From NCBI RefSeq assembly GCF_016428755.1, contig NZ_JAELTI010000030.1, positions 1 to 51,836 on the forward strand: a DNA stretch of 51,836 nucleotides, written 5' to 3'. Positions 8,190 through 18,480 of this stretch are shown here, piece after piece. The translations under genes and the position numbers were made by a program. Source of the stretch: Allobosea sp. ASV33 (GTDB taxonomy: Bacteria; Pseudomonadota; Alphaproteobacteria; Rhizobiales; Beijerinckiaceae). A model generated the notes under the pieces. That model made no database searches. It worked only from the letters and a program-made list of their open reading frames with translations, and was not told the DNA's origin. Position 1 is the stretch's first letter. Each line of letters opens with the position of its first letter.

Positions 8190-9098
8190 AACGATGGGGC
8201 GGCGAGGCAGCCCGGCATCGGTGACCGGCTTCGTCATCATCAGCAGATTGCGCGCGAGCGGCGCCACCGGCTGCCGGTCCGCCACGATCAGCCCGATCGT
8301 GCGCTGCGCCTCCGGCTCCACCAGCGACAGCGCCCGCGTGCCGAGCGGTACGCCGAAGAATTCCAGCAATTGCAGCGAGACGATGCTGGCGATGCCCTGG
8401 ATGCCGGCATGCGAGCAGAGGTTGAAGATCGAGTTGGTCTCGATCATCGGGCGCGGCGCCGTGCCGACCGAGCGGAAGATGCCGTCGATGATGCGCCGGT
8501 TCTGCATGTCGCCGGTCAGCAGGCAGAGCTTCTGCTCGGCGGCCTCGGCCCAGGTGATGGTGTCGCACGCGCCGAACGGCCCGTCCTCGCGGGTCAGCAG
8601 CACATAGGATTCCTGGTAGATCGGCTTCGAGATCACCCGGTCGAGCGGCTCGTTGTCGAGATAGGTCAGCCCGACATCGAGCTCGAAATCGTCGATGCCC
8701 TGCTGGATCTCCTGCGAGGTCAGCGAAAGCACGGTGAGCGACACCGCCGGATAGCGCTCCGAGAAGGGCGCGGTGATATGGGCGATCATCGGCAGCGCGG
8801 TCGGGATCGCGCCGAGCCTGATCCGGCCGGAGACGCCCTCGCGCAGTTCGGCGATCGAATCCTTCATCACCTCGGCCTCGGCCAGGATGCGCCGGGCATG
8901 GGCGAGCACGACCTCGCCCTCCTTGGTGAAGCCCTGGAAGCGCCGCCCGCGCTCGACGATCATCACGCCGAGCTCTTCCTCGAGCTGCACGATCGCGGCC
9001 GAAAGCGTCGGCTGCGAGACATGGCAGGCCTCGGCCGCGCGGCGGAAATGTTTTTCGCGCGCGAGCGCATCGAGATAGACCAATTGGCGAATGATCAT
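8184..9098 (-). CDS. LysR-family transcriptional regulator, probably of the fds operon
   Basis: A 304-residue protein with an N-terminal winged helix-turn-helix (about residues 1-60, FRRAAEACHVSQPTLSAAIV) and a C-terminal periplasmic-binding-protein-like effector domain. The start at 9098 (MIIRQLVYLDALAREKHFRR) aligns with the normal LysR N-terminus; the longer in-frame start at 9212 would add 38 low-complexity residues. It lies directly upstream of fdsG on the same strand and divergent from the LLM oxidoreductase gene. By position it resembles the LysR regulators that activate fds operons in other proteobacteria (FdsR type). The effector, formate or another signal, cannot be told from sequence. 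Confidence 0.9.
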   Translation of the reverse strand: MIIRQLVYLDALAREKHFRRAAEACHVSQPTLSAAIVQLEEELGVMIVERGRRFQGFTKEGEVVLAHARRILAEAEVMKDSIAELREGVSGRIRLGAIPTALPMIAHITAPFSERYPAVSLTVLSLTSQEIQQGIDDFELDVGLTYLDNEPLDRVISKPIYQESYVLLTREDGPFGACDTITWAEAAEQKLCLLTGDMQNRRIIDGIFRSVGTAPRPMIETNSIFNLCSHAGIQGIASIVSLQLLEFFGVPLGTRALSLVEPEAQRTIGLIVADRQPVAPLARNLLMMTKPVTDAGLPRRPIVR

Positions 9099-9147
9099 GG
9101 CTTCGGCTCGGAGGCGGCCGAGAGCGCCGCGCGCCCGAGCATCGGCA

Positions 9148-9238
9148 GCTTGCGCGGGCGATGCAAGCGTGGCGGTTGCATTCCTGCAAACAGGCTGTTG
9201 CTGGCCGGGCAACGCCCCAAGAATTGCGCTGCGGCAAT
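9148..9238. promoter_or_regulatory. Ladder of four TTGC/GCAA dyads in the lysR-LLM promoter gap
   Basis: Four consecutive inverted repeats share a TTGC...GCAA core: GCTTGC-N9-GCAAGC (9148-9168), TTGCA-N4-TGCAA (9176-9189), GTTGC-N7-GCAAC (9197-9213) and ATTGC-N6-GCAAT (9223-9238). Their centres lie at about 9158, 9182.5, 9205 and 9230.5, giving steps of 24.5, 22.5 and 25.5 bases. They fill the 203-base gap between the divergent starts at 9098 and 9302. This looks like a multi-site operator; the protein that would bind it is unknown. Confidence 0.45.
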
Positions 9239-9301
9239 CTCGACCCTAACTGCGGGAGGCCGGGATGGCCGGCAGGCAAAGGGTCGCGTCGCGGCCTCGG
9301 G

Positions 9302-10339
9302 ATGAACATGGCACAGGACCTGGAATTCGGACTCGACACCTTCGGCGACGTCACCAACGGGGCGGACGGCAAGCCGCTGTCGCACGCGCAGGTGATCCGC
9401 AATCTCGTCGAGGAAGCCGTCCTGGCCGATCAGGTCGGTATCGATTTCATCGGCGTCGGCGAGCATCACCGGGCCGATTTTGCGGTCTCCTCGCCGGAGA
9501 CGGTGCTGGCCGGCATGGCCACGCGCACCAGCCGGATCAAGCTCGGCTCGGCCGTCACCGTGCTGAGCTCGGACGATCCGATCCGCGTCTTCCAGCGCTT
9601 TTCGACGGTCGATGCGCTCTCGAACGGGCGCGCCGAGGTCATTCTCGGTCGCGGCTCCTTCACGGAGTCCTTCCCGCTCTTCGGGCTCGACCTGCGCGAT
9701 TACGAGAAGCTTTTCGAGGAGAAGCTCGATCTCTTCGTCGGCCTGCTGCCGCAGGAGCCGTTGACCTGGCAGGGCTCGATCCGGCCGCCGCTGAAGGACC
9801 AGCTCGTCTATCCGCCGGTCGAGAACGGCCCGCTCAAGACCTGGATCGGCGTCGGCGGCAGCCCGGAATCGGTGGTGCGCGCCGTGCGCTACGACCTGCC
9901 CCTGATGCTCGCCATCATCGGCGGCGACCCGCTGCGCTTCAAGCCGTTCGTCGACTTGTACCACCGCGCCTATGGCCAGATCGGCAAGCCGGCCAAGCCC
10001 GTCGGCGTGCATTCGCCGGGCTATGTCGCCGCGACCGACGAGCAGGCCAAGGAGGAGTTCTTCCCGGCCTACAAGCAGATGCGCGACCGCATCGGCGCCG
10101 AGCGCGGCTGGCCGCCGATGGGCCGCGACGAGTTCGAGCAGGAGGTCGCGCGCGGCTCGCTCTATCTCGGCTCGCCCGAGACGGTCGCCCGCAAGATCGC
10201 CTCAACGGCCAAGGGGCTGGGCATCGCCCGCTTCCAGCTCAAGTACAGCGCCGGCCCGCTGGCGCATGAGAAGGCGATGGAGTGCATCCGGCTCTACGGC
10301 GAGAAGGTCGTGCCGCTGGTGCGGGAGATGCTGGCCTGA
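9302..10339 (+). CDS. LLM-class flavin-dependent oxidoreductase
   Basis: A 345-residue luciferase-like monooxygenase-fold protein (TIM barrel) expected to use FMNH2 or F420-type cofactors; the substrate is unknown. Family blocks include the N-terminal strand LEFGLDTFGD, GVGEHHRADF near residue 57, GSAVTVLSSDDPIRVFQ, and GRGSFTESFPLFG, as in the Atu2307/SP_0267-like subgroup. The start at 9302 (MNMAQDLEF) gives a normal N-terminus; a second ATG lies two codons on at 9308. The in-frame extension back to 9161 runs through the dyad array and is not protein-like. It is divergent from lysR and followed by a palindromic repeat. Confidence 0.85.
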   Translation: MNMAQDLEFGLDTFGDVTNGADGKPLSHAQVIRNLVEEAVLADQVGIDFIGVGEHHRADFAVSSPETVLAGMATRTSRIKLGSAVTVLSSDDPIRVFQRFSTVDALSNGRAEVILGRGSFTESFPLFGLDLRDYEKLFEEKLDLFVGLLPQEPLTWQGSIRPPLKDQLVYPPVENGPLKTWIGVGGSPESVVRAVRYDLPLMLAIIGGDPLRFKPFVDLYHRAYGQIGKPAKPVGVHSPGYVAATDEQAKEEFFPAYKQMRDRIGAERGWPPMGRDEFEQEVARGSLYLGSPETVARKIASTAKGLGIARFQLKYSAGPLAHEKAMECIRLYGEKVVPLVREMLA

Positions 10340-10350
10340 GGACCTGACGC

Positions 10351-10456
10351 CGTCATTCCGGACAAGCGGCGAAGCCGCGCCGATCCGGAATCCATCGAAG
10401 GGCGTCGCGCTCCATGATGGATTCCGGGTCTCCGCTTCGCTGCGCCCGGAATGACG
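10351..10456. repeat. Intergenic GTCATTCC...GGAATGAC palindromic repeat, copy 1
   Basis: Bounded by CGTCATTCCGG and CCGGAATGACG, with inner pairing segments (GATCCGGAATCCAT against ATGGATTCCGGG). It fills the convergent gap between the LLM gene and bkdR and may terminate both transcripts. One of eleven related copies in the window. Confidence 0.85.
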
Positions 10457-10468
10457 GCGTTTGAATGC

Positions 10469-10966
10469 TTACCCCACCACCTTCAGCGGATCGACCGACA
10501 GCGTCCGCTTCAGCGCCCGCAACCCGAAGGTCGTCCGCGTCTGGCGCACGCCGGGAATGCGGTAGATCGTTCCGCGCAGGAAGCGCTCGTAATGGTCGGT
10601 GCCGCTGACCACAACCTTGGCGAGGTAGTCGTATTCGCCGGTGACCAGATGCGCCTCGACCACCTCCGGCGCCCGGCTCAGTGCCTCGCCGCACTGGTCC
10701 AGCACCTTGTCGTCATGCTTGTCGAGCGTGATTTCGACGAAGACGATGTTGTTGTAGCCCAGCGCCTTGTGGTCGAGCAGGGCGACATATTTCTCGATCG
10801 CGCCGGATTCCTCCAGCCGCTTCACCCGCGTCCAGCAGGGCGAGGGCGAAAGCCCGACCTTTTCGGCCAGGGCCTGCGTCGTCAGCCGCCCGTCATCTCG
10901 CAACGCAGCGAGAATCTTGCGATCGATCAGATCGAGAGCAGGACCGTTCTGGCTCTTTTTGTTCAT
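10469..10966 (-). CDS. bkdR: Lrp/AsnC-family regulator of the bkd operon
   Basis: A 165-residue feast/famine regulator. The N-terminal HTH covers about residues 12-60 (LDLIDRKILAALRDDGRLTT, KVGLSPSPCWTRVKRLEESG) and is followed by the RAM effector-binding domain. The start at 10966 (MNKKSQNG) is preferred to 11134 because the longer form would run into the divergent promoter region. It is transcribed divergently from the branched-chain 2-oxoacid dehydrogenase genes, the arrangement known for BkdR, an activator that responds to branched-chain amino acids. The target assignment is by context. Confidence 0.85.
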   Translation of the reverse strand: MNKKSQNGPALDLIDRKILAALRDDGRLTTQALAEKVGLSPSPCWTRVKRLEESGAIEKYVALLDHKALGYNNIVFVEITLDKHDDKVLDQCGEALSRAPEVVEAHLVTGEYDYLAKVVVSGTDHYERFLRGTIYRIPGVRQTRTTFGLRALKRTLSVDPLKVVG

Positions 10967-10972
10967 CGGACG

Positions 10973-10989
10973 ATCATTCTGAAAATGAT
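10973..10989. promoter_or_regulatory. Candidate BkdR operator
   Basis: ATCATT (10973-10978) and AATGAT (10984-10989) form a perfect 6-bp dyad with a 5-base spacer, 6 bases upstream of the bkdR start and in the gap shared with bkdA1. The AT-rich core fits Lrp-family sites, and its position suggests autoregulation. A second palindrome, TTGCCGGCAA, lies at 11026-11035. Confidence 0.4.
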
Positions 10990-11068
10990 GACACGAGCGG
11001 GAATTTCTTCTGCCTGATTTCGCCGTTGCCGGCAAATTCGGAATGAACCTCCGAACCGTCCCCGCTAG

Positions 11069-12454
<1,386 letters not shown>

Positions 12455-12458
12455 CCCG

Positions 12459-13475
12459 ATGGCACGCATGACGATGATCGAGGCGATCCGCTCCGCCATG
12501 GACGTCTCCATGGGCCGCGACGACGATGTCGTGGTCTTCGGCGAGGATGTCGGCTTCTTCGGCGGCGTCTTCCGCTGCACCCATGGGCTGCAGCAGAAAT
12601 ACGGGGTGTCGCGCTGCTTCGACGCGCCGATCAGCGAGGCCGGCATCGTCGGCACCGCGATCGGCATGGCCTCCTACGGCCTCAAGCCCTGCGTCGAGAT
12701 CCAGTTCGCGGATTACATGTACCCAGCCTATGACCAGATCGTCTCGGAGGCTGCCCGCCTGCGCTATCGCTCGGCCGGGGACTTCACCTGCCCGATGGTG
12801 ATCCGCATGCCGACCGGCGGCGGCATCTTCGGCGGCCAGACCCATAGCCAGAGCCCGGAAGCGCTCTTCACCCATGTCTCCGGCCTGAAGACGATCGTCC
12901 CGTCCAACCCTTACGACGCCAAGGGCCTGCTGATCGCGGCGATCGAGGACCCCGATCCGGTGATCTTCCTGGAGCCGAAGCGGCTCTATAACGGCCCCTT
13001 CGACGGCCATCACGACCGCCCGGTCACCGCCTGGTCGAAGCATGAGCTCGCCGAGGTGCCGGAGGGCCATTACACCGTGCCGCTCGGCAAGGCGGTGACG
13101 CGGCGCGAGGGCTCGGCGGTCACCATCCTCGCCTATGGCACCATGGTTCATGTCGCGCTGGCCGCGGCCGAGGACACCGGCATCGACGCCGAGGTGATCG
13201 ACCTGCGCACGCTCGTCCCGCTCGATCTCGAGGCGATCGTCGCCTCGGTCCAGAAGACCGGCCGCTGCATCGTGCTGCATGAGGCGACGCTCACTTCCGG
13301 GTTCGGCGGCGAGCTTGCGGCGCTGGTGCAGGAACACTGCTTCTACCATCTGGAGGCGCCGGTGATGCGCGTCACCGGCTGGGACACGCCCTATCCGCAT
13401 GCGCAGGAATGGGACTATTTCCCCGGCCCCGCCCGCCTCGGACAGGCGCTGCGCGATATCATGGAGGCACGCTGA
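12459..13475 (+). CDS. bkdA2: Branched-chain 2-oxoacid dehydrogenase E1 beta subunit
   Basis: A 338-residue partner of E1 alpha with a pyrimidine-binding transketolase domain (about 1-180) and a C-terminal transketolase domain (about 200-320). Typical blocks are [51 protein letters not shown] and DLRTLVPLD. The start at 12459 (MARMTMIEA) gives the standard length; the longer reading from 12318 overlaps the E1 alpha gene and is not protein-like. The stop TGA shares one base with the E2 start (TGATG), which indicates translational coupling. Confidence 0.95.
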   Translation: MARMTMIEAIRSAMDVSMGRDDDVVVFGEDVGFFGGVFRCTHGLQQKYGVSRCFDAPISEAGIVGTAIGMASYGLKPCVEIQFADYMYPAYDQIVSEAARLRYRSAGDFTCPMVIRMPTGGGIFGGQTHSQSPEALFTHVSGLKTIVPSNPYDAKGLLIAAIEDPDPVIFLEPKRLYNGPFDGHHDRPVTAWSKHELAEVPEGHYTVPLGKAVTRREGSAVTILAYGTMVHVALAAAEDTGIDAEVIDLRTLVPLDLEAIVASVQKTGRCIVLHEATLTSGFGGELAALVQEHCFYHLEAPVMRVTGWDTPYPHAQEWDYFPGPARLGQALRDIMEAR

Positions 13476-14782
13476 TGGCCGAGCGCATCATCAAGCTGCC
13501 GGATGTCGGCGAGGGCATCGCCGAGGCCGAACTCGTCGAGTGGCACGTCAAGGTCGGCGACATCGTCCGCGAGGACGATCTGCTTGCCGCTGTTATGACC
13601 GACAAGGCGACGGTGGAAATTCCCTCGCCGGTCGAGGGCGAGGTCACCTGGGTCGGCGCCGAGGTCGGCGACACCGTCGCGATCGGCTCGGCCATCGTGA
13701 AGCTGAAGGTGGCGGGGGAGGGTGGCGCCGCGGCTGAAGAGCCTGCTGAGGAAGCGCTCGCCGAGAAGCCGGCCGCTGCTTCCGCGGCCCCAGCGCCCAA
13801 AGCGGAAAAGCCAGCCGCGCCGGCTGCCCCTGCCAAGCCGACAGCACCGCCTCAGCCGGCTCCCAAGCCCATGCGTGCGGACGCCGCCCCCATCCAGCGC
13901 CGCGCACCGGGCGAGAAGCCGCTGGCCTCGCCGGCCGTGCGCCTCAAGGCGCGCGAGGCCGGGGTCGATCTGCGTCAGGTCCAGGGCACGGGCCCTGCCG
14001 GCCGCATCAGCCATCAGGATATCGACGCCTTCCTGCTGCGCGGTCCGGAGCCGGCCCGTGGCGGCGGGCTCGTCGAGCAGAGCGCCATCACCGAGGTTAA
14101 GATTGTCGGCCTGCGCCGCCGCATCGCCGAGAAGATGGCGCTGTCGAAATCGCGCATCCCGCACATCACCATCGTCGAGGAGATCAACGTCTCGCCGCTG
14201 GAGGATTTGCGCGCGACGCTGAACAGAAAACCGACGCCGGAGCGGCCGAAGCTGACGCTTTTACCCTTCCTGATGCGCGCCATGGTCAAGGCGCTCGCCG
14301 AGCAGCCGGCGCTCAACGCGCTCTATGACGACGATGCCGGCATCGTGCGCCAGCATGCCGCGATCAATATCGGCATCGCCACGCAGACGCCGACCGGCCT
14401 GATCGTACCTGTGGTGAAACATGCCGAAGCGCGCGATCTCTGGGGCTGCGGCATCGAGCTTAATCGCCTTGCCGAGCGCGGCCGGCAGGGCACCGCGACG
14501 CGGGACGAGCTGACCGGCTCGACCATTACCATCACGTCGCTGGGCGCGCTCGGCGGCATCGCGACCACCCCGGTGATCAACTATCCGGAGGTCGCCATCG
14601 TCGGCGTCAACAAGATGGTCGTGCGCCCGGTATGGGACGGCACCACCTTCGTGCCACGCAAGATGATGAACCTCTCCTCCAGCTTCGACCATCGCGTCAT
14701 CGACGGCTGGGACGCCGCCGTCTTCGTGCAGCGGCTGAAGGAGCTGCTGGAGAACCCGGCCACGCTCTTCGTGGACATCTGA
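13475..14782 (+). CDS. bkdB: Branched-chain 2-oxoacid dehydrogenase E2, dihydrolipoamide acyltransferase
   Basis: A 435-residue core protein of the complex. It has a lipoyl domain at residues 1-78 with the lipoylated lysine at K44 (VMTDKATVE), an Ala/Pro-rich flexible linker at about 85-145, a peripheral subunit-binding domain at about 148-185 ([17 protein letters not shown]) and a catalytic acyltransferase domain to the end. The active-site motif DHRVIDG is intact near the C-terminus. There is a single lipoyl domain, as usual for bkd E2. The start overlaps the E1 beta stop, and lpdV follows 12 bases later. Confidence 0.95.
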   Translation: MAERIIKLPDVGEGIAEAELVEWHVKVGDIVREDDLLAAVMTDKATVEIPSPVEGEVTWVGAEVGDTVAIGSAIVKLKVAGEGGAAAEEPAEEALAEKPAAASAAPAPKAEKPAAPAAPAKPTAPPQPAPKPMRADAAPIQRRAPGEKPLASPAVRLKAREAGVDLRQVQGTGPAGRISHQDIDAFLLRGPEPARGGGLVEQSAITEVKIVGLRRRIAEKMALSKSRIPHITIVEEINVSPLEDLRATLNRKPTPERPKLTLLPFLMRAMVKALAEQPALNALYDDDAGIVRQHAAINIGIATQTPTGLIVPVVKHAEARDLWGCGIELNRLAERGRQGTATRDELTGSTITITSLGALGGIATTPVINYPEVAIVGVNKMVVRPVWDGTTFVPRKMMNLSSSFDHRVIDGWDAAVFVQRLKELLENPATLFVDI

Positions 14783-14794
14783 GGAGCGCTGCCC

Positions 14795-16192
14795 ATGACT
14801 GAAATCACCTGCAAGCTCCTCGTCATCGGCGCCGGCCCAGGAGGCTATGTCTGCGCCATTCGCGCCGGCCAGCTCGGCATCGACACCGTCATCGTCGAGA
14901 GCACAAAGCTCGGCGGCTCCTGCCTTAATGTCGGCTGCATCCCCTCCAAGGCGATGATCCATGTCGCCGAGGAGTTCGAGAAGGCGGCGGAAGCCGCCGC
15001 CGGCAAGACGCCCTTCGGCCTGACCGCAGCCGAGCCGAAGCTAGACCTGAAGCAGGCCGTGGCCTGGAAGGACGGCATCGTCCAGCGCCTCAACAACGGC
15101 GTCGCGGCGCTGCTGCGCAAGGCCAAGGTCAAGATCGTCCATGGCCGCGCCCATTTCCGCGACGGCAAGACGGTCGTCGTCGAGACCGAGACCGGCCCGA
15201 AGACGATCCAGGCCGAGGCCATCGTCATCGCCACCGGCTCCGCGCCCGTGGAACTGCCTTTCCTGCCCTTTGGCGGCAATGTCATCTCCTCGACTGGCGC
15301 GCTGGCGCTGACCGAGGTGCCGAAGCGCCTCGTCGTGGTCGGCGGCGGCTATATCGGGCTGGAACTGGGCACCGCCTTCGCCAAGCTCGGCGCCAAGGTC
15401 ACGGTCGTCGAGGCGCAGGACAAGATCCTGCCGCTCTACGATGCCGAATTGACGGGCCCGATCTCCAAGCGCCTGACCGCGCTCGGTGTCGAGGTGCTGA
15501 CCGGGGCCAAGGCGCTCGGCCCCACGCCCAAGGGCGATGGCCTGCGCATCGAGACGGCGGACGGCAAGGAGCGCGCGCTGCCGGCCGACAAGATCCTGGT
15601 CACGGTTGGCCGCAAGCCGGTCACCGAGGGCTTAAGCCTCGAAAACCTCGTGCTCGACATGGATGGCCGCTTCATCCGTATCGGCGAGCGCTGCGAGACG
15701 GCGATGCGCGGCATCTACGCCATCGGCGACGTCACCGGCGAGCCGATGCTGGCGCATCGCGCGATGGCGCAGGGCGAGATGGTGGCGGAGATCGTCGCCG
15801 GCTTACCCCGTGCCTGGGACAAGCGCGGCATCGCGGCGATCTGCTTCACCGATCCCGAGATCGTCTCGGTCGGCCTCTCGCCGGACGAGGCCAAGCGCGC
15901 CGGGCACGAGCTCAAGATCGGCCAGTTCCCCTTCGCCGCGAATGGCAGGGCCATGACCCGCCATGGCGAGGCCGGTTTCGTGCGCGTGGTCGCGCAGGCC
16001 GGCAGCGATCTCGTGCTTGGCATTCAGGCGGTGGGGCAGGGCGTTTCCGAGCTGTCGGCCGCCTTCGGGCTCGCGATCGAGATGGGCGCGACCTTGCAGG
16101 ATATCGCCGGCACGATCCACGCTCATCCGACGCTGGGCGAAGCCTTCCCGGAAGCCGCGATGAAGGCGCTGGGCCACGCGCTGCATATCTGA
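14795..16192 (+). CDS. lpdV: Dihydrolipoamide dehydrogenase (E3) of the bkd complex
   Basis: A 465-residue FAD-disulfide oxidoreductase that reoxidises the lipoyl group of E2 with NAD+. Visible are the FAD site (VIGAGPGGYVCA at 10-21), the redox disulfide C43/C48 in GGSCLNVGCIPSK, the NAD site (VVGGGYIGLELG) and the catalytic His-Glu region HAHPTLGEAF at the C-terminus. As the last gene of the bkd operon it is probably the dedicated E3, although Lpd proteins are often shared with the pyruvate and 2-oxoglutarate complexes. A palindromic repeat follows 60 bases downstream. Confidence 0.95.
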   Translation: MTEITCKLLVIGAGPGGYVCAIRAGQLGIDTVIVESTKLGGSCLNVGCIPSKAMIHVAEEFEKAAEAAAGKTPFGLTAAEPKLDLKQAVAWKDGIVQRLNNGVAALLRKAKVKIVHGRAHFRDGKTVVVETETGPKTIQAEAIVIATGSAPVELPFLPFGGNVISSTGALALTEVPKRLVVVGGGYIGLELGTAFAKLGAKVTVVEAQDKILPLYDAELTGPISKRLTALGVEVLTGAKALGPTPKGDGLRIETADGKERALPADKILVTVGRKPVTEGLSLENLVLDMDGRFIRIGERCETAMRGIYAIGDVTGEPMLAHRAMAQGEMVAEIVAGLPRAWDKRGIAAICFTDPEIVSVGLSPDEAKRAGHELKIGQFPFAANGRAMTRHGEAGFVRVVAQAGSDLVLGIQAVGQGVSELSAAFGLAIEMGATLQDIAGTIHAHPTLGEAFPEAAMKALGHALHI

Positions 16193-16252
16193 GACGGGTT
16201 GGCGCAGCGCTCTCCCAATAGGCGCAAGTCATCACCGCCGGAGCGCCTCCGC

Positions 16253-16345
16253 CGTCATGCTTGGGCTTGACCCGAGCATCTCCTCCCGGAGGAGGCTCCT
16301 GTGCCTCATTTGCCGGAGATTCTCGGGTCAAGCCCGAGAATGACG
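16253..16345. repeat. Intergenic palindromic repeat, copy 2 (TCGGG subtype)
   Basis: Runs from CGTCATGCTTGGGCTTGACC to CTCGGGTCAAGCCCGAGAAT plus GACG and lies between lpdV and the DUF983 gene. The right arm is itself a strong hairpin (TCTCGGG TCAAG CCCGAGA). The rest of the 358-base gap (16193-16550) holds only a 30-bp dyad near 16480. Confidence 0.8.
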
Positions 16346-16464
16346 CTCTTCATTGGCCTCGGCCTCCGGAGCTTTTCATTGACGCGAAGACCCGGGATGC
16401 CCCGCATTTGGTTGGATAGGAGGCGCCTCTGCCCCGCGACCGATCCGCGCAGGCAGCCGGCCAC

Positions 16465-16494
16465 GATGCATACAATCTTGACATTGTCTGTATC
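16465..16494 (+). promoter_or_regulatory. 30-bp palindromic operator overlapping a TTGACA box
   Basis: Half-sites GATGCATACAAT (16465-16476) and ATTGTCTGTATC (16483-16494) match as an inverted repeat at 10 of 12 positions with a 6-base spacer. The spacer region includes TTGACA (16478-16483), a good -35 hexamer, although no clear -10 follows at the usual distance. It lies 57 bases upstream of the DUF983 gene. The ACAAT/ATTGT core resembles sites of GntR-type repressors. Confidence 0.45.
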
Positions 16495-16550
16495 GAGCGC
16501 GATCTGAAGGGCGACGCCGAACGAACGGCGCCATCCTGAGGAGACATTCC

Positions 16551-16958
16551 ATGTCCGGCGAGCACTGGCCGCCACTCTCTCCGCTCAAGACCGGCCTGCG
16601 CGGCCGCTGCCCGCGCTGCGGGCAGGGCAAGATGTTCGAGGGCTTCCTGAAGCTGAAGCCGAAATGCGAGAATTGCGGCCTGGATTATTCCTTCGCCGAT
16701 CCCGCCGACGGCCCGGCCTTCTTCGTGATGATGTTCGTCTGCATTCCGGCCGCGGCCTTCCCGCTCTGGCTGGAGCTGAATTACAACCCGCCGACCTGGG
16801 TGCATCTGGTCACGACGCTGCCGCTGATCCTGCTGACCTGCATCCCGCCCTTGCAGCCGCTCAAGGGCTGGCTGGTCGCCTCGCAATATTTCCACAAGGC
16901 CGAGGAGGGCCGGCTCGCCCGCCCGGTGCCGCAAGAGAAGCCGGTCGCCTCGAACTGA
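16551..16958 (+). CDS. DUF983 family membrane protein
   Basis: A 135-residue protein with two zinc-ribbon-like pairs, CPRCGQGK near residue 22 and CENCG near 42, followed by two hydrophobic helices (about 57-77 and 83-103). This is the layout of the DUF983 family, whose function is not established. The start at 16551 is supported by TGAGGAG ten bases upstream. It ends 15 bases from the convergent MocR gene, leaving no room for a separate terminator. The upstream palindrome suggests tight regulation. Confidence 0.85.
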   Translation: MSGEHWPPLSPLKTGLRGRCPRCGQGKMFEGFLKLKPKCENCGLDYSFADPADGPAFFVMMFVCIPAAAFPLWLELNYNPPTWVHLVTTLPLILLTCIPPLQPLKGWLVASQYFHKAEEGRLARPVPQEKPVASN

Positions 16959-16973
16959 CGCTGTCGGGCGCGC

Positions 16974-18353
16974 TCAGCCTCCGTCGCGGATCAATCCCGC
17001 GAGCAAGCCGAGGGCCTCCGTCAGCCGCGCCCGCTCGGGGATTGCCCCGAGCGCGATCCGGATCGCATCCGGCGCCCCACCGCCCGTACTGAACGCATCG
17101 GCGGCCATCACGCCGAGACCGGCCTCGCGGGCGCGTTCCATCAAACTGTTGCGCGCCCAATGCGCGGGCAGGGGCTGCCAGACATGCAGGGCATAGGGAT
17201 GCCCCTGCATGGTCGCAGGCAGGATGCCCCGCGCCAGCGATTGCCGCTCGGCCGCCTCGCGTCGCACGCCCTCCAGCAGGTCTTTTGCCGTGCCGATCCT
17301 GATCCAGTGCGCAGCGAGCGCCGTCATCAGGGGGGCAGGCATGAGCGCCGTTGCGCGCAGGGCCGCGAGGAACGGAACGCCGTCCATCCCTTCCGGCATG
17401 ACAACGAAAGCCGTGCGCAGGCCGGGCGTCAGCACCTTCGACAAGGTCGCGACGTGCCATGTCCGCTCCGGCGCCAGCACGGCCAGCGGCACGGGCGCGT
17501 CCCCGGCGAGCAGGCTGTAGGGGTCGTCCTCGATCAGGATGAGGTCGCGCTTCCGGGCGACCGCGACGAGGTCCCGCCGGCGCCGCTCGGGAATGGTGAT
17601 GCAGGTCGGGTTCTGCAGCGTCGGCGTCAGCGCGAACAGTCGCGCTTCAGAGCGGTTGGCGGCCTCGTCAAGGGCGTCGGGCAGCGGGCCGTCGGCATCG
17701 CTCGCGACCGGAACCATTGCGAGCCCACGCTGCCGCGCTGCGCCAATGAGGCCGGGATAGGTCAGTGCTTCCGTCAGGATCGTGTCGCCGGGCTGGGCCA
17801 GCAGCGAGAGCAGGGCGTTGAGCCCTGTCTGGGCGCCGGGCACCACGGCAATGCGCTGCGGCTGGACCACACCCATAAGAGGCGCGAGCCATGCCGCGCC
17901 CGCTGCGCGTTCGGCGAGCGAACCCGCGCCGCCGTGATAGTTCATCAGCTGGTCCGCATCGCTTCGCGCGAGAATCTCGGCGATGCCGCGCTGCATCAGC
18001 TCGCCGAGCCGCAGGCCCTTCGGCGCCGGCGGGATCGTCATGCTGAGGTCGAGCGGTGGCCCTGCCTGCTCCTGCCGCGCCGAGATGAAGGAACCGCGCC
18101 CGGTCACGGCATCGATCAGCCCGCGCTCGCGCGCCTCGCCGAAGGCACGCGTCACCGTGGTGAGATCGACCGCGAGATGCTCGGCGAGGCGGCGCTGCGG
18201 CGGCAGGCGGTCACCCGGCCGCAGCAGCCCGGTCGCAACCGCCCGTTCGAGCTGCGCGACGATCTGGAGGTAGCGCGGGCCTGCCGCCGGATCGAGCCGG
18301 CTGGTCCAGGTGAGCGCCGCGTCGCTGTCGACCATCGCCAAATGCAATTCCAT
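16974..18353 (-). CDS. MocR-type regulator: GntR winged helix fused to aminotransferase-like domain
   Basis: About 459 residues. The N-terminal GntR HTH (about 18-85: YLQIVAQLERAVATGLLRPG, LAVDLTTVTRAFGEARERG) is joined to a fold-type I PLP aminotransferase domain containing VVPGAQTGLN, TPTLQNPTCITI and the PLP-lysine region TLSKVLTPGLRTAFV. MocR proteins use PLP-substrate chemistry to sense amino acids or vitamins. The start is uncertain: 18353 (MELHLAMVD), 18335 (MVDSD) and 18380 (MRYLQ) are all in frame and none has a strong Shine-Dalgarno. It is divergent from an lrp gene and convergent with the DUF983 gene. Confidence 0.85.
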   Translation of the reverse strand: MELHLAMVDSDAALTWTSRLDPAAGPRYLQIVAQLERAVATGLLRPGDRLPPQRRLAEHLAVDLTTVTRAFGEARERGLIDAVTGRGSFISARQEQAGPPLDLSMTIPPAPKGLRLGELMQRGIAEILARSDADQLMNYHGGAGSLAERAAGAAWLAPLMGVVQPQRIAVVPGAQTGLNALLSLLAQPGDTILTEALTYPGLIGAARQRGLAMVPVASDADGPLPDALDEAANRSEARLFALTPTLQNPTCITIPERRRRDLVAVARKRDLILIEDDPYSLLAGDAPVPLAVLAPERTWHVATLSKVLTPGLRTAFVVMPEGMDGVPFLAALRATALMPAPLMTALAAHWIRIGTAKDLLEGVRREAAERQSLARGILPATMQGHPYALHVWQPLPAHWARNSLMERAREAGLGVMAADAFSTGGGAPDAIRIALGAIPERARLTEALGLLAGLIRDGG

Positions 18354-18458
18354 ACATTCATTGGATTGTAGGTATCGCATAGCGCGGCCTGGCTCTCCGC
18401 GCCAGTGCCATGCCGTCGCTGCCATGTGCTTTCGCGGAGATGCCGGTGGTGGCAACCG

Positions 18459-18480
18459 ATCGCTCCTGTCATAGAGCGAT
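18459..18480. promoter_or_regulatory. Candidate operator between mocR and lrp genes
   Basis: ATCGCTC (18459-18465) and GAGCGAT (18474-18480) form a perfect 7-bp dyad with an 8-base spacer, ending 24 bases before the lrp start. It could serve the Lrp protein, the MocR protein, or both. Confidence 0.4.

Noticed and set aside
9161..9301. Longer N-terminus for the LLM oxidoreductase
   Set aside because: The extra 47 residues run through the dyad ladder and do not match the family, which begins at LEFGLDTFGD.
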